64,000 nt of DNA from Pseudanabaena yagii GIHE-NHR1 (GCF_012863495.1 NZ_JAAVJL010000001.1:992001-1056000), one strand, 5' to 3'; shown: positions 51,809 to 60,091, counted from the first letter of the stretch. A program made the numbers and translations. Notes: generated from the letters alone by a model not told the origin.

Positions 51809-53119
51809 ATGGATACTCATACCCCCACCACTATTGACCGTAATTCTACCGAGGCAGAGCGCCAAAACGCACTTCAGCAAATTTATGCTCAAGTGCTAGA
51901 GCGTCAACCCTATGCTTCTGAACGCAAGGAGATTGCCAAGATTGAGAAGGACTTTCTCAAGGGCAAATTGGGAGTACGTCATTTTATTGGCGAACTAGTC
52001 ATGTCATCGGTCTATCTCAACAGTTTTTATCGTGACTGTTCCAATCTCAAGTTTGTGGAATGGAGCTTTAAGCATATCCTCGGTCGAGCCTTAAGAGACA
52101 ACGAGGAGATTGCGAAGTACATGAATTTGCTGATGATGGAGGGGGTATCGGCATTTTTTCATGAGATTCTTGGCTCTGAGGAATATCGCAAAGCCTTTGG
52201 TAGTTTTACAATTCCCTATGCGCGTGATGTCAAGTTTTATGATTCACCTCGCAACTATCTCCAGACCAATCTCTTAAAGCAAGAACATGTTGGTCAACGC
52301 GGTAAAATCGTACCGATGATCTATTGGCAACGGCTAGGTTTAGATTGCGAAACGGGAACCTGTGTGATGCCTGAGGAAATGCAACACAATGCAGCAGCAG
52401 TTAGTCATTCTGTCCATTCCGCAGCAGATCGTCAAAACCTACTGGCGCAAATCTATACTCAAGTGCTAGAACGCCAACCCTACGCTTCGGAACATCACGA
52501 GATTGCGGATTTAGAGAAGAATTTTCTAGCTGGTAAATTGGATGTCAGACATTTCCTTGGTGAATTGGTAATGTCTAATCTATATTTAGATAACTTCTAT
52601 CGTGACAGTTCTAACTTGAAGTTTATGGAGTTTAGCTTTAAGCACCTTCTTGGTAGAACCCTTCACGACAAGGAAGAAATTAGCCTCTATACCGATATAC
52701 TCACAAAGCAAGGTGTGGCTGTCTTCTTCCATAAAATCTTTGACTCCGCAGAATATCGCACCGCCTTTGGTTGTCACACCATTCCCTATAACCGCGATGT
52801 CAAATTCCATGATTCCCCTCGCAACTATTTGCAAAGCGATTTAGTCGAGCATGAACATGTAGGACAAAGAGGCAAAGCAGTCCCTAGCCTCTATTGGCAA
52901 GAACTAGGCATGAATTGCGAGACGGGAACCTGCGTAATGCCTGATACCCCTGCTGAGCAATATATTCCTGAGCCAACCAAGACACAGGAACCTGTATCCC
53001 GATCGCTCAATGAAGAAATCGAAGAACTTTTACAGATGCTGCAAAATAGCGATGCCCGCCAAGTGCTCCAAAGCATGAATGAAAAACAGCGATCGCTACT
53101 TCGCAATTTAGCCAAGTAA
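51809..53119 (+). CDS. Tandem phycobilisome linker (two REP/pbs_linker_poly domains)
   Basis: A 436-aa soluble protein. Two linker domains, about 20-195 and 210-385, each contain QIYAQVLERQPYASE, VRHFIGELVMSSVYLNSFYRD, FVEWSFKHILGRAL and FGSFTIPYARDV(or N)..DSPRNYLQ. The two copies are about 70% identical, pointing to internal duplication. Each copy ends with an unusual CETGTCVMP. A short C-terminal helix pair (SRSLNEEIEELLQMLQNSDARQVLQSMNEKQRSLLRNL) is unlike CpcD or FNR tails. Rod-core CpcG linkers carry one such domain and ApcE two to four plus a chromophore domain, so this is neither. Starts at ATG behind GCAGGAG. Confidence 0.88.
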   Translation: MDTHTPTTIDRNSTEAERQNALQQIYAQVLERQPYASERKEIAKIEKDFLKGKLGVRHFIGELVMSSVYLNSFYRDCSNLKFVEWSFKHILGRALRDNEEIAKYMNLLMMEGVSAFFHEILGSEEYRKAFGSFTIPYARDVKFYDSPRNYLQTNLLKQEHVGQRGKIVPMIYWQRLGLDCETGTCVMPEEMQHNAAAVSHSVHSAADRQNLLAQIYTQVLERQPYASEHHEIADLEKNFLAGKLDVRHFLGELVMSNLYLDNFYRDSSNLKFMEFSFKHLLGRTLHDKEEISLYTDILTKQGVAVFFHKIFDSAEYRTAFGCHTIPYNRDVKFHDSPRNYLQSDLVEHEHVGQRGKAVPSLYWQELGMNCETGTCVMPDTPAEQYIPEPTKTQEPVSRSLNEEIEELLQMLQNSDARQVLQSMNEKQRSLLRNLAK

Positions 53120-53162
53120 CAAAAATGAAGTGCCTTACTAAGCAAGGCACTTCATTTTTGTT
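53116..53162 (+). terminator. 20-bp-arm hairpin after the linker gene
   Basis: TAACAAAAATGAAGTGCCTT and complement, loop ACTAAGC; the left arm starts within the stop codon. Ends the phycobiliprotein-linker unit. Confidence 0.8.
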
Positions 53163-53198
53163 ATATATTTGGATTCTCAACGTTGAGTTAACTGCCCT

Positions 53199-54065
53199 AT
53201 GGAACGAGTCTTACAGGAAATTGGGCGATCGCCTTTAATTATTGCCGAGATCACCGTTGGCTTTATCTTGTTTTGGATTGGACAGTTTGTTTATCAAAAG
53301 TTCTTTCGCCGTAAGCTCGAACTAAATGTTGAGCTATTTGTACGCGACAACTCAGCAGTGGCATTAGCTCTAGTTGGTTACTATTTAGGCATTGCGATCG
53401 CGCTCAAAAGTGCCCTTACCAAATCAGTCTTAGGTTGGCAAAATGTAATCATCAATCTAGTTCTCTATGGACTATTGGTCATTGGCTTGATGTGGGTCGG
53501 AGCAATAGTATGCGATCGCTTAATTTTGGAACGCTGTGACAGCGCTAGAGAAATTCTCGAAGAACGTAATTTTGGTGCGGCGGCACTCGAATCAGGCTGT
53601 CATATCGCCAATGGAATTATTATTAGTTCGGCGATGGGGGGAGATTCGGGAACTTGGTTAGTTGGCTTAGTAAGTTATGCAATCGGTTTAGCCACATTGG
53701 TAATTGCGAGTTTTTGTTACTCGGCGATCGCTGGTTATGACGTATTTAAAGCAATTCAAGAACATAACAATCCTGCGGCGGGAGTTGCCTTTGCGGGTCT
53801 GCTAGTTGCGATCGGTAATGTCGTGCATTTTGCCTTCTTGCCTGAGTTTGAGAATTGGGGTATTAGTTTTATTTTGTATGCCTTAGCAATTCCTTTTGGG
53901 CTATTGATGCTCGTCGCAATTCGCTGGGTTGCCGATCTTATCCTCGTTCCGGGGGTCAAAATTTCCGATGAAATCGTGAGACAGGAAGTTCCCAATCTCG
54001 GAGCGGGATTGATTGAAGCTTTTGCCTATATTGCAGGCTCTTTACTAATTGCTTGGAGTATTTAG
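53199..54065 (+). CDS. Tandem DUF350 membrane protein
   Basis: A 288-aa protein with about eight hydrophobic helices forming two DUF350 (YjfL-like) units. The first is around FVRDNSAVALALVGYYLGIAIALKSAL; the second around IQEHNNPAAGVAFAGLLVAIGNVVHFAF. The N-P/S-A-V/G-A-L pattern and the acidic residues inside helices are typical of the family. Its function is unknown; it is often near stress-envelope genes. A hairpin separates it from the linker gene, so it is not obviously co-regulated. Confidence 0.88.
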   Translation: MERVLQEIGRSPLIIAEITVGFILFWIGQFVYQKFFRRKLELNVELFVRDNSAVALALVGYYLGIAIALKSALTKSVLGWQNVIINLVLYGLLVIGLMWVGAIVCDRLILERCDSAREILEERNFGAAALESGCHIANGIIISSAMGGDSGTWLVGLVSYAIGLATLVIASFCYSAIAGYDVFKAIQEHNNPAAGVAFAGLLVAIGNVVHFAFLPEFENWGISFILYALAIPFGLLMLVAIRWVADLILVPGVKISDEIVRQEVPNLGAGLIEAFAYIAGSLLIAWSI

Positions 54066-54171
54066 CCGCTAATAGCTAGGACAAATCAAACCCCAAATAA
54101 GTGAAGGCGGCACGAAGTACCGCCTTCACTTATTTGGGGTTTATGCGCTAAGCAAAACTTACATTGCTATA
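54066..54171. repeat. MITE-like TATAGC/CTTACATTGCTATA element (copy B)
   Basis: Same family as 34752-34867, in reverse orientation: 23-bp-arm hairpin (54088-54142) with CCCAAATAAGTGAAGGCGGC, then CTAAGCAAAACTTACATTGC+TATA. The left end (AATAGCTAGGACAAATCAAA) matches the corresponding inner flank of copy A but has lost its terminal repeat. Confidence 0.8.
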
Positions 54172-54174
54172 GAA

Positions 54175-54532
54175 GTAAGGGTTTGTTTACCATCTTCGGT
54201 GCGGAAACAAACCTCTATACCTCGCTTGCTTGAAAAGCGCCATATAAAAAGCGTAGGATTACTACGCTTTTTATGTTCTAGAGAAGAATCTGTTTCTTAT
54301 AATCGAGAATAGTGTTCTCAATTTGTTTAATGCTAATGATTGTGGCATCTGTAGAGAGGTAAGAAATACTCTTATATATTCCATGTGTTTGTAGAAGCTT
54401 CTATCTCTCTCAGATTTATGCTTTTAGAACTAATTTTGGACTGTCTCTATTTTGAGTCAACATTCTCGACTGTTTTGGGATACGCAACTAAATCACTGAC
54501 AATCAATTAATCAACACTAACTAATAGGTGAG
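54175..54532. other. Spacer with one short hairpin
   Basis: No gene. Contains ATAAAAAGCGTAG-GATTA-CTACGCTTTTTAT (54244-54274), terminator-like for the DUF350 gene direction or for the opposing small gene. The rest is AT-rich and featureless. Confidence 0.55.
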
Positions 54533-54817
54533 TTAATTAGAATTTGCAGTTTCGCGTACAGGAATGACGGTAACGGACTTAACATCTTTACTCTTGTTGC
54601 GAGTATCGTTAATACTTACAACCGTATAGGTTTTAGTGTTGTCAGCACGGAATATGTCACCGACTGCGAGAGGTTTGTTATAGTTCAATGAGCCGATGAA
54701 ACGTTGATGAAGATCTGACATTAAGTACTGCATAAACTCCTCGTTGTAATAGTCAAATTTGGCGTAGCGATCGCAATATGCGGCAAGCACATATTGCTGC
54801 TGCCATCTGTATACCAC
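54533..54817 (-). CDS. Small hypothetical protein (DUF-like, aromatic-rich)
   Basis: A 94-aa protein starting at GTG (MVYRWQQQYVLAAYCDRYAKFDYYNEEFMQYLMSDLHQRFIGSLNY). The N-terminal half is helical and rich in Tyr/Phe. The C-terminal half (KPLAVGDIFRADNTKTYTVVSINDTRNKSKDVKSVTVIPVRE) looks like a small beta-barrel. No family recognised. It is free-standing, with a spacer on both sides. Coding quality is moderate (no GCGATCGC bias problems, coherent composition). Confidence 0.6.
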   Translation of the reverse strand: MVYRWQQQYVLAAYCDRYAKFDYYNEEFMQYLMSDLHQRFIGSLNYNKPLAVGDIFRADNTKTYTVVSINDTRNKSKDVKSVTVIPVRETANSN

Positions 54818-54953
54818 TGTTTACGCGATTGGTATATAAAATTTCTTATATTTTTTTGTAACTTAGTCACTTTTTATCAAACACTTAGAAGAGTGCTACA
54901 AGATTTATCTAAAAATCTTAAGTAATGCCGATATTTCAAAATGTAATCTTTCT

Positions 54954-56015
54954 ATGACTTCATTGCCTGTAACCGAACTTGAGCCTGACTATTCGTTAAG
55001 TGCCTATGACTATGAGTTACCTAGCGATCGCATTGCTCAAGATCCAGTTACACCAAGAGACTCATCGCGATTATTGGTCATTGATCAAAATCGCGCACTA
55101 CTCCATCATCACTTTTACGATCTTCCCAAATTCTTACAGGCTGGGGATTTATTAGTTTTTAATAACACCAAGGTTATTCCTGCCCGAATGTATGGGCATA
55201 AAATATCGGGTGTCCCTGTTGAAATTTTGTTGATGGAGCCAATTGGGCATGATCGATGGCTAGCTTTAGTAAAACCTGGTAAGCGCTTGCCTATTGGCAG
55301 CACAATTATATTTGCGGAAAATGTTAAGGCAACGGTTGAGGGGATTGAGACAACAACAAGGGCAAGAGAATTACAGTTTCATATTCCTGATGATGCTGAT
55401 TTGGACAAAATTATTGATCAGCTAGGTCAAATTCCTTTGCCGCCCTATGTGACTGATTCGCATACCGAGCCTGATCGCTATCAAACTATTTATGCAGAGA
55501 TATCAGGAGCGATCGCTGCACCAACTGCGGGGCTACATTTTACAGATCGACTATTTGAGGAATTACAGGCTCAAGGCATTGATAAGGCTTTTGTCACCCT
55601 ACACGTGGGAATTGGCACATTTCGTCCTGTCGAGACTGAGGACATTACTCAACATGTCATGCATAACGAATGGTGTGAAGTCCCTGAGGAAACGATCGCC
55701 AAAATCCAAGCAACAAAAGCGCGAGGTGGCCGAGTTATCGGTGTGGGCAGCACGGTGGCACGATCGCTAGAAAGCTCAAACTTTCAGGCTTTTAAGGGTA
55801 AAACGAATTTGATGATTTATCCAGGGTATGAATGGAAAGTACTAGATGGAATGGTGACTAATTTCCATTTACCCAAGTCAACCCTATTAATGATGGTGTC
55901 ATCATTTTTGGGCAAAGATGGGCGTAAATTATTAATGTCGGTTTACCAAGAAGCGATCGCCAAGGAATATCGTTTTTATTCCTTTGGTGATGCCATGTTG
56001 ATGTTGAATAAATAA
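54954..56015 (+). CDS. queA: S-adenosylmethionine:tRNA ribosyltransferase-isomerase
   Basis: A 353-aa enzyme converting preQ1 in tRNA to epoxyqueuosine using the ribosyl part of SAM. Family text: LSAYDYELPSDRIAQDPVTPRDSSRLLVID, LLVFNNTKVIPARMYG, IPLPPYV..DRYQTIYAEISGAIAAPTAGLHFTDRLFEEL, VTLHVGIGTFRPV, GRVIGVGSTVARSLES, and NFHLPKSTLLMMVSSFLGKDGRKLL. Length is normal. A perfect hairpin follows the stop at once. Confidence 0.97.
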   Translation: MTSLPVTELEPDYSLSAYDYELPSDRIAQDPVTPRDSSRLLVIDQNRALLHHHFYDLPKFLQAGDLLVFNNTKVIPARMYGHKISGVPVEILLMEPIGHDRWLALVKPGKRLPIGSTIIFAENVKATVEGIETTTRARELQFHIPDDADLDKIIDQLGQIPLPPYVTDSHTEPDRYQTIYAEISGAIAAPTAGLHFTDRLFEELQAQGIDKAFVTLHVGIGTFRPVETEDITQHVMHNEWCEVPEETIAKIQATKARGGRVIGVGSTVARSLESSNFQAFKGKTNLMIYPGYEWKVLDGMVTNFHLPKSTLLMMVSSFLGKDGRKLLMSVYQEAIAKEYRFYSFGDAMLMLNK

Positions 56016-56018
56016 CGA

Positions 56019-56067
56019 AAGCCCGAAATCAAAAGCCTTGCTAAGCAAGGCTTTTGATTTCGGGCTT
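56019..56067 (+). terminator. 24-bp-arm hairpin after queA
   Basis: AAGCCCGAAATCAAAAGCCT+TGCT, single central A, complement; 3 bp after the queA stop. Continues into a copy of the GGCTTATAAAATTTG repeat (56063-56101). Confidence 0.85.
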
Positions 56068-56101
56068 ATAAAATTTGTAAGCTTAACTCGACCTGACGTT
56101 A
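56063..56101. repeat. GGCTTATAAAATTTG..CTGACGTTA repeat (copy 1)
   Basis: 39 bp, 37 identical with 59323-59361; overlaps the queA hairpin. A diverged reverse copy is at 50843-50881. Confidence 0.8.
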
Positions 56102-56103
56102 GC

Positions 56104-56904
56104 TTACAAATACATTGAGTAGCTGATGTTGGTTGGAGCGATCGCTAGTAGTAATTTTTGAGTGATTCTAATTAGTAATAATCGCCTCAAAGCAATGTCG
56201 CGATCAACTCCAAAGATGCGGCAGTGATCGTAAAAATCTAAAAAAGATTTTGCAAGTGCTTGCGATAGCTTCGATCTACTTAGAGCATGATCTGAAACAA
56301 GGGAATGCTCTTGTTCACGATTTAGAAAGTCAGCGATCGCTAAATTTTGCATATATAGGCTAATTTCTAAAGGCTCTGTGAATATTGCATTGGTGATAAT
56401 CGAACTATCAATCAATATCGATGGCAATAGTAAATTTTCTCTATAAGCTAATCTAATTAAGGCACAACAACGCGCATAGGCATATTGTAGGACTGGGGGA
56501 GGAGATAACATTGTGTGATTAGAGATCCTATTATTTTGCCAAAATCCCTGATCGTAATTCATGCCATAGGGTTGCCAAGATTCTAGTGCTAGTAAATTGG
56601 TAAATATATATTGATCGCTTAAAACAATATTGAGCCAACCTTTACCAAAGGCGTGAAGTTGCCATTGCGATGAAATTTCTGGATTTTGTGAACAGGTTTG
56701 AGCGATCGCTTCAGCAATATTGATTGCCTTATTGTTCAAACGTTGAGAAATCGCTAGAGCAATCGCTGATGTGTAATGAGCCGCATACTTGGGATAGCAG
56801 GCAGTGATCGATATTTCCTTAGGAGCGATCGCAGTCTGAAATATTGCCTTAATGGCATCAGCGATCGCCATTTGAATCGCTTGGGATGGAGAAGTAAACT
56901 TCAC
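56104..56904 (-). CDS. ArgRS-like protein lacking the catalytic core (N-terminal + DALR domains)
   Basis: About 266 aa from a GTG start. The first ~90 residues resemble the arginyl-tRNA synthetase N-terminal additional domain (AIADAIKAIFQ..ISITACYPKYAAHYTSAIALAISQRL..FGKGWLNIVLSDQYI). The last ~120 resemble the DALR anticodon-binding domain (VLQYAYARCCALIRLA..LARSFLDFYDHCRIFGVDRDIALRRLLLIRITQKLLLAIA). HIGH and KMSKS motifs and the whole Rossmann core are missing. Such proteins are conserved in cyanobacteria and their role is unknown; tRNA-Arg binding is plausible. The longest frame (to 56991) overlaps the upstream channel gene. Confidence 0.78.
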   Translation of the reverse strand: MKFTSPSQAIQMAIADAIKAIFQTAIAPKEISITACYPKYAAHYTSAIALAISQRLNNKAINIAEAIAQTCSQNPEISSQWQLHAFGKGWLNIVLSDQYIFTNLLALESWQPYGMNYDQGFWQNNRISNHTMLSPPPVLQYAYARCCALIRLAYRENLLLPSILIDSSIITNAIFTEPLEISLYMQNLAIADFLNREQEHSLVSDHALSRSKLSQALAKSFLDFYDHCRIFGVDRDIALRRLLLIRITQKLLLAIAPTNISYSMYL

Positions 56905-56914
56905 AGTTTTTATT

Positions 56915-58024
56915 TCACGCTTCTTTAGTACGTGGCAATCTGAGAATATTTGGCTTTTTAGAGAGTGGACTGAGAATTTGATTGAGGGCACGAAGTTGTT
57001 CAGGGGTTCCCATCGAAATTAGAACGTCTCCCTGCAAAATTTCAGTATTACCATCGGGACCTGCGATCACATCGCCATCAGCGCGGCGAATTGCTAATAC
57101 TAAAGCCCCTGTTTGCGATCGCAAACTAGCTTTTTTTAAAGACATGCCAATGTAACTAGGTTCATCAATGCGGTATTCCTCAATATAAAAGGAGCGATTT
57201 GAGCCTGCAATAATGCCATCCACAAAGTCCATTACCTGCGGACGCAGTGCTACTGCTGCCATGCGCTTACCCCCTGTAATATATGGGGAAATCACTTCAT
57301 CGGCTCCACCTCGACGCAGCTTTTTCATAGACTCTTCGGTGCTTGCTCGTGCGATCGCCCTAATATCAGGATTTAAAGTTTTGGCGGATAATACAGTGTA
57401 GAGATTTTCTGCATCCGATGGCAGGGCTGCCACAATGCAAATGGCTCGTTCTACCCCCGCTAGCAGGAGAGTATTATCAAGAGCCGCATCACCTTGTAAT
57501 GCGGGATAGCCCTCCTGCTCAGCCTGCTCAATCGTCACAGGATCACTATCAATAACTACAAATGGAATGCTTCCCTCCGCCGCAAATTCGGCGGTTACCT
57601 GTCGCCCCGTTCGCCCAAATCCACAAACGATATAGTGTTTGTCGAGTGATTCCATAACTTTTCTCTGCCGCCTTGCTTGAAAAATATTATAAATATGACC
57701 ATTAGCGATTGCTGTCGTAAACTGTGCTGCAATGTAGCTAATGCTAATTACCCCCATCACAATCAAGGTCATCGTAAATATCCGACCCTCCAAATGCAAA
57801 GGATTGGTTTCCCCATAGCCAATCGTGGCAAGGGTAATAATCGTCATATAGAGAGAATCAAACCAACTCCATCCTTCAATCAAGTGATAGCCTAAGGTTC
57901 CAATTATCACTAGACTAACTAAAATTCCCACATTAACCAGCAAGGTACGCTGATATTGCAACAACTCACGTTGCAAAACAATTGGTTGTAACTGTTGGTA
58001 GTTAAGAGAACTTTTGGGAATCAT
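56915..58024 (-). CDS. Potassium channel with TrkA-N and TrkA-C domains
   Basis: A 369-aa channel subunit. Two membrane helices (about 31-52 and 90-110) flank a pore loop with selectivity filter TLATIGYGE. A TrkA-N Rossmann domain follows (HYIVCGFGRTGRQVTAEFAAEGSIPFVVIDSDPVTIEQAEQEGYPALQGDAALDNTLL). The C-terminal TrkA-C/RCK-C part is SYIGMSLKKASLRSQTGALVLAIRRADGDVIAGPDGNTEILQGDVLISMGTPEQL. This is the MthK/Kch layout, gated by cytoplasmic ligand. It lies 10 bp upstream of the DALR gene, a likely operon. Confidence 0.94.
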   Translation of the reverse strand: MIPKSSLNYQQLQPIVLQRELLQYQRTLLVNVGILVSLVIIGTLGYHLIEGWSWFDSLYMTIITLATIGYGETNPLHLEGRIFTMTLIVMGVISISYIAAQFTTAIANGHIYNIFQARRQRKVMESLDKHYIVCGFGRTGRQVTAEFAAEGSIPFVVIDSDPVTIEQAEQEGYPALQGDAALDNTLLLAGVERAICIVAALPSDAENLYTVLSAKTLNPDIRAIARASTEESMKKLRRGGADEVISPYITGGKRMAAVALRPQVMDFVDGIIAGSNRSFYIEEYRIDEPSYIGMSLKKASLRSQTGALVLAIRRADGDVIAGPDGNTEILQGDVLISMGTPEQLRALNQILSPLSKKPNILRLPRTKEA

Positions 58025-58155
58025 ATATATCTGTACTGTTGCCTGTAAGTAATTTAACTAAGAACTCAATTAAAAAAAATGTTAAGCTGCTTATAGCAAT
58101 ACTAATTGGGCTTAGAATTACCGTTCCCATAGATGCTGTCACTCACGAGACAAGT

Positions 58156-58698
58156 ATGACATCAGAGCCACCTTCAGACATCACACAAGCCAATCGTGTT
58201 GTTACTTCTCCTTATCGTTCTGCCGTTGATATTAATGATGATAATTTAGAGAAGTTCCACGTTTGGACTGGATATAACACTCATACTGATATGAGTAGTA
58301 ACACAAAATTCCAAATGCGTGATTTTCATATTGATCTAGGTATGGCAGTTATCGGTTTTGGGGTGCTATGTGGATGGGAAGTGCGATCGCGCAAAATCGA
58401 ATTTAAAGGTAAAACTCATATTATTTATGAGTTAAGGGGTGATAGTGATCCGCAGGTTGTGCCGATGTTGCGGCAAAACTGTAGTGATGAAATGGCAACT
58501 TTCTTGCACAGTCGTTTAATTAGAACTTTGGATTTTTTACGCTCTTGCTCAAAGTTTTCGGGCATTCCCCATGTGCATATCATCTCGATTCGTAATCACT
58601 ATGTGATGAGTGCAGTATGGCGACCCTATCAAAATAAGATTTGGATGATTCCCATTGATCAGCTTGAGGGATTATCTTTTTCTAATCATTTAATCTAG
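58156..58698 (+). CDS. Conserved-looking hypothetical protein
   Basis: About 180 aa from ATG (MTSEPPSDITQANRV). The frame can start 39 codons earlier at TTG with a Lys-rich hydrophobic leader (KKNVKLLIAILIGLRITVPIDA), so a signal anchor is possible. Distinct features: VWTGYNTHTDMSSNTKFQMRDFHIDLGMAVIGFGVLCGWEVRSRKIEF, MLRQNCSDEMATFLHSRLIRTLDFLRSCSKFSG, and HVHIISIRNHYVMSAVWRPYQNKIWMIPIDQLEG. I cannot name the family. It is immediately upstream of rsmD (11 bp), suggesting co-transcription. Confidence 0.65.
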   Translation: MTSEPPSDITQANRVVTSPYRSAVDINDDNLEKFHVWTGYNTHTDMSSNTKFQMRDFHIDLGMAVIGFGVLCGWEVRSRKIEFKGKTHIIYELRGDSDPQVVPMLRQNCSDEMATFLHSRLIRTLDFLRSCSKFSGIPHVHIISIRNHYVMSAVWRPYQNKIWMIPIDQLEGLSFSNHLI

Positions 58699-58709
58699 CT
58701 CTAAGCTCC

Positions 58710-59252
58710 ATGTCTATTCGCATTAAGGGCGATCGCGCAATTAAAACCCCAACAGGACTAGCTACGCGCCCAACGCCGAGTAAGGTGAGGGCAGCAGTCT
58801 TTAATATTTTGCAAAGTCGCATCTATGGTGCAAATTGGTTAGATATTTGTGCAGGTTCAGGAGCTATGGGAGCCGAGGCTTTAGTTCGTGGTGCACACCA
58901 AGTTGTGGGGATTGAATTATCGGCGATCGCCTGTCGGATTGTGAAGGAAAACTGGCAGAAAATCGCGAAATCGGAACAGATTGTCCAAGTGATCAAGGGT
59001 GATGTGTTGAAGATTGTGCCAAAATTACAACCAAAATTTTTTGACTTAGTTTATTTTGATCCACCCTACCAAAGCGATCTGTATCAACCTGTGCTCCAAG
59101 CTCTACCGCCATTGTTGACTGATGATGCCATCGTTATTGCTGAGTGCGATCGCTTACGCCCACTACCTGATGTGATTGGTGATTTGGTTTGTAGCGATCG
59201 TCGCCAATATGGACAAACAGCTTTAAGCTTTTATCGATTATCGTCACCCTAA
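58710..59252 (+). CDS. rsmD: 16S rRNA (guanine966-N2)-methyltransferase
   Basis: A 180-aa SAM-dependent methyltransferase. Motif I is NWLDICAGSGAMGAEALVRGAHQVVGIE; the catalytic motif IV is DLVYFDPPYQS. The N-terminal RIKGDRAIKTPTGLATRPTPSKVRAAVFNIL is the RsmD hallmark. Methylates G966 in 16S rRNA. Ends with a strong hairpin. Confidence 0.94.
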   Translation: MSIRIKGDRAIKTPTGLATRPTPSKVRAAVFNILQSRIYGANWLDICAGSGAMGAEALVRGAHQVVGIELSAIACRIVKENWQKIAKSEQIVQVIKGDVLKIVPKLQPKFFDLVYFDPPYQSDLYQPVLQALPPLLTDDAIVIAECDRLRPLPDVIGDLVCSDRRQYGQTALSFYRLSSP

Positions 59253-59289
59253 AAAAGATAGGCGGTGTTTCGCACCGCCTATCTTTTTT
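59251..59289 (+). terminator. 17-bp-arm hairpin after rsmD
   Basis: AAAAAAGATAGGCGGTG-TTTCG-complement; begins in the stop codon and ends with a run of T. Confidence 0.85.
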
Positions 59290-59294
59290 TAATC

Positions 59295-59361
59295 AACGCG
59301 AGTTCGAGATAATTTGATTTTTGGCTTATAAAATTTGCAAGCTTAACTCGAACTGACGTTA
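59295..59361. repeat. MITE-like unit AACGCGAGTTCGAG..CTGACGTTA
   Basis: About 67 bp with imperfect terminal inverted repeats (AACGCGAGTTCGAGATAA against TTAACTCGAACTGACGTT). The right 39 bp match the repeat after queA; both ends match the ends of the unit at 50843-50990. Confidence 0.75.
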
Positions 59362-59904
59362 ATCAATATATGAACCTCGATATTTCATTCTTTCCTTAGG
59401 CTGAGCAGATTTTTGGGGTTGGCGATCTTTTGATAAGTTGTCTGTAGCTTCCCCAGAAGCAATATCTTCATTCTGATAACTATTATCACTATTGATAATT
59501 GCCCCGCGATATTTAATGACAGGCTTTGTGTCATTTTTTTTGTTTGGGACAGCGATATTACTGGACTTAGTTTCTAAATCTTCAGGTTTATACCGAGTTC
59601 CTCGATATTGCATCGTTTCCCAAGTTTCGTCGAACTCAGCCTGAATATTATCTGTACTATCGGTAGCTGACTGTGGATCCTCGCGATCCCTTGATGCTGG
59701 AGGGGTATAGAGTTTACCTAAAGCTTTGAAACAAATATAAGGGAATACCAAAGCGATCGCCAAAATGACTAACAGCGAATTGATACGAGTAATCGTTTGA
59801 GAAACAATCTCTACATGGTTTTCCGATGCCCATACCGAAGCTGCCGCATAAACTGCTACAGCAGCAGCAATTTGTAACGTGCGATAGGCTAAAGACTTTT
59901 TCAT
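59359..59904 (-). CDS. Membrane-anchored DUF4278 protein with three YRG motifs
   Basis: A 181-aa protein. Two hydrophobic helices in the first ~60 residues (LAYRTLQIAAAVAVYAAASVWA; LLVILAIALVFPYICFKAL) precede an acidic disordered tail. The tail carries three short DUF4278-type motifs, MQYRGTRY, IKYRGAII and MKYRGSYI, the last at the C-terminus. DUF4278 is a cyanobacterial peptide motif of unknown role. Starts at ATG, two codons inside a possible TTG. Confidence 0.75.
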   Translation of the reverse strand: MKKSLAYRTLQIAAAVAVYAAASVWASENHVEIVSQTITRINSLLVILAIALVFPYICFKALGKLYTPPASRDREDPQSATDSTDNIQAEFDETWETMQYRGTRYKPEDLETKSSNIAVPNKKNDTKPVIKYRGAIINSDNSYQNEDIASGEATDNLSKDRQPQKSAQPKERMKYRGSYID

Positions 59905-60091
59905 GAGCAATAAGGCAATATTGCCTTCACAGAAATTTGCTGAATTTCAAAGAATAAACAAGAAATAAAAATAGGGGTAACTCTTCAATTGCTCCTATTT
60001 CTATCAGTTTATAAGATACTCTACTAACATATCGGTTATTAATAATAGCGATCGCCATATTAGCTACGATTTCTAGGACTTGGTACACATA

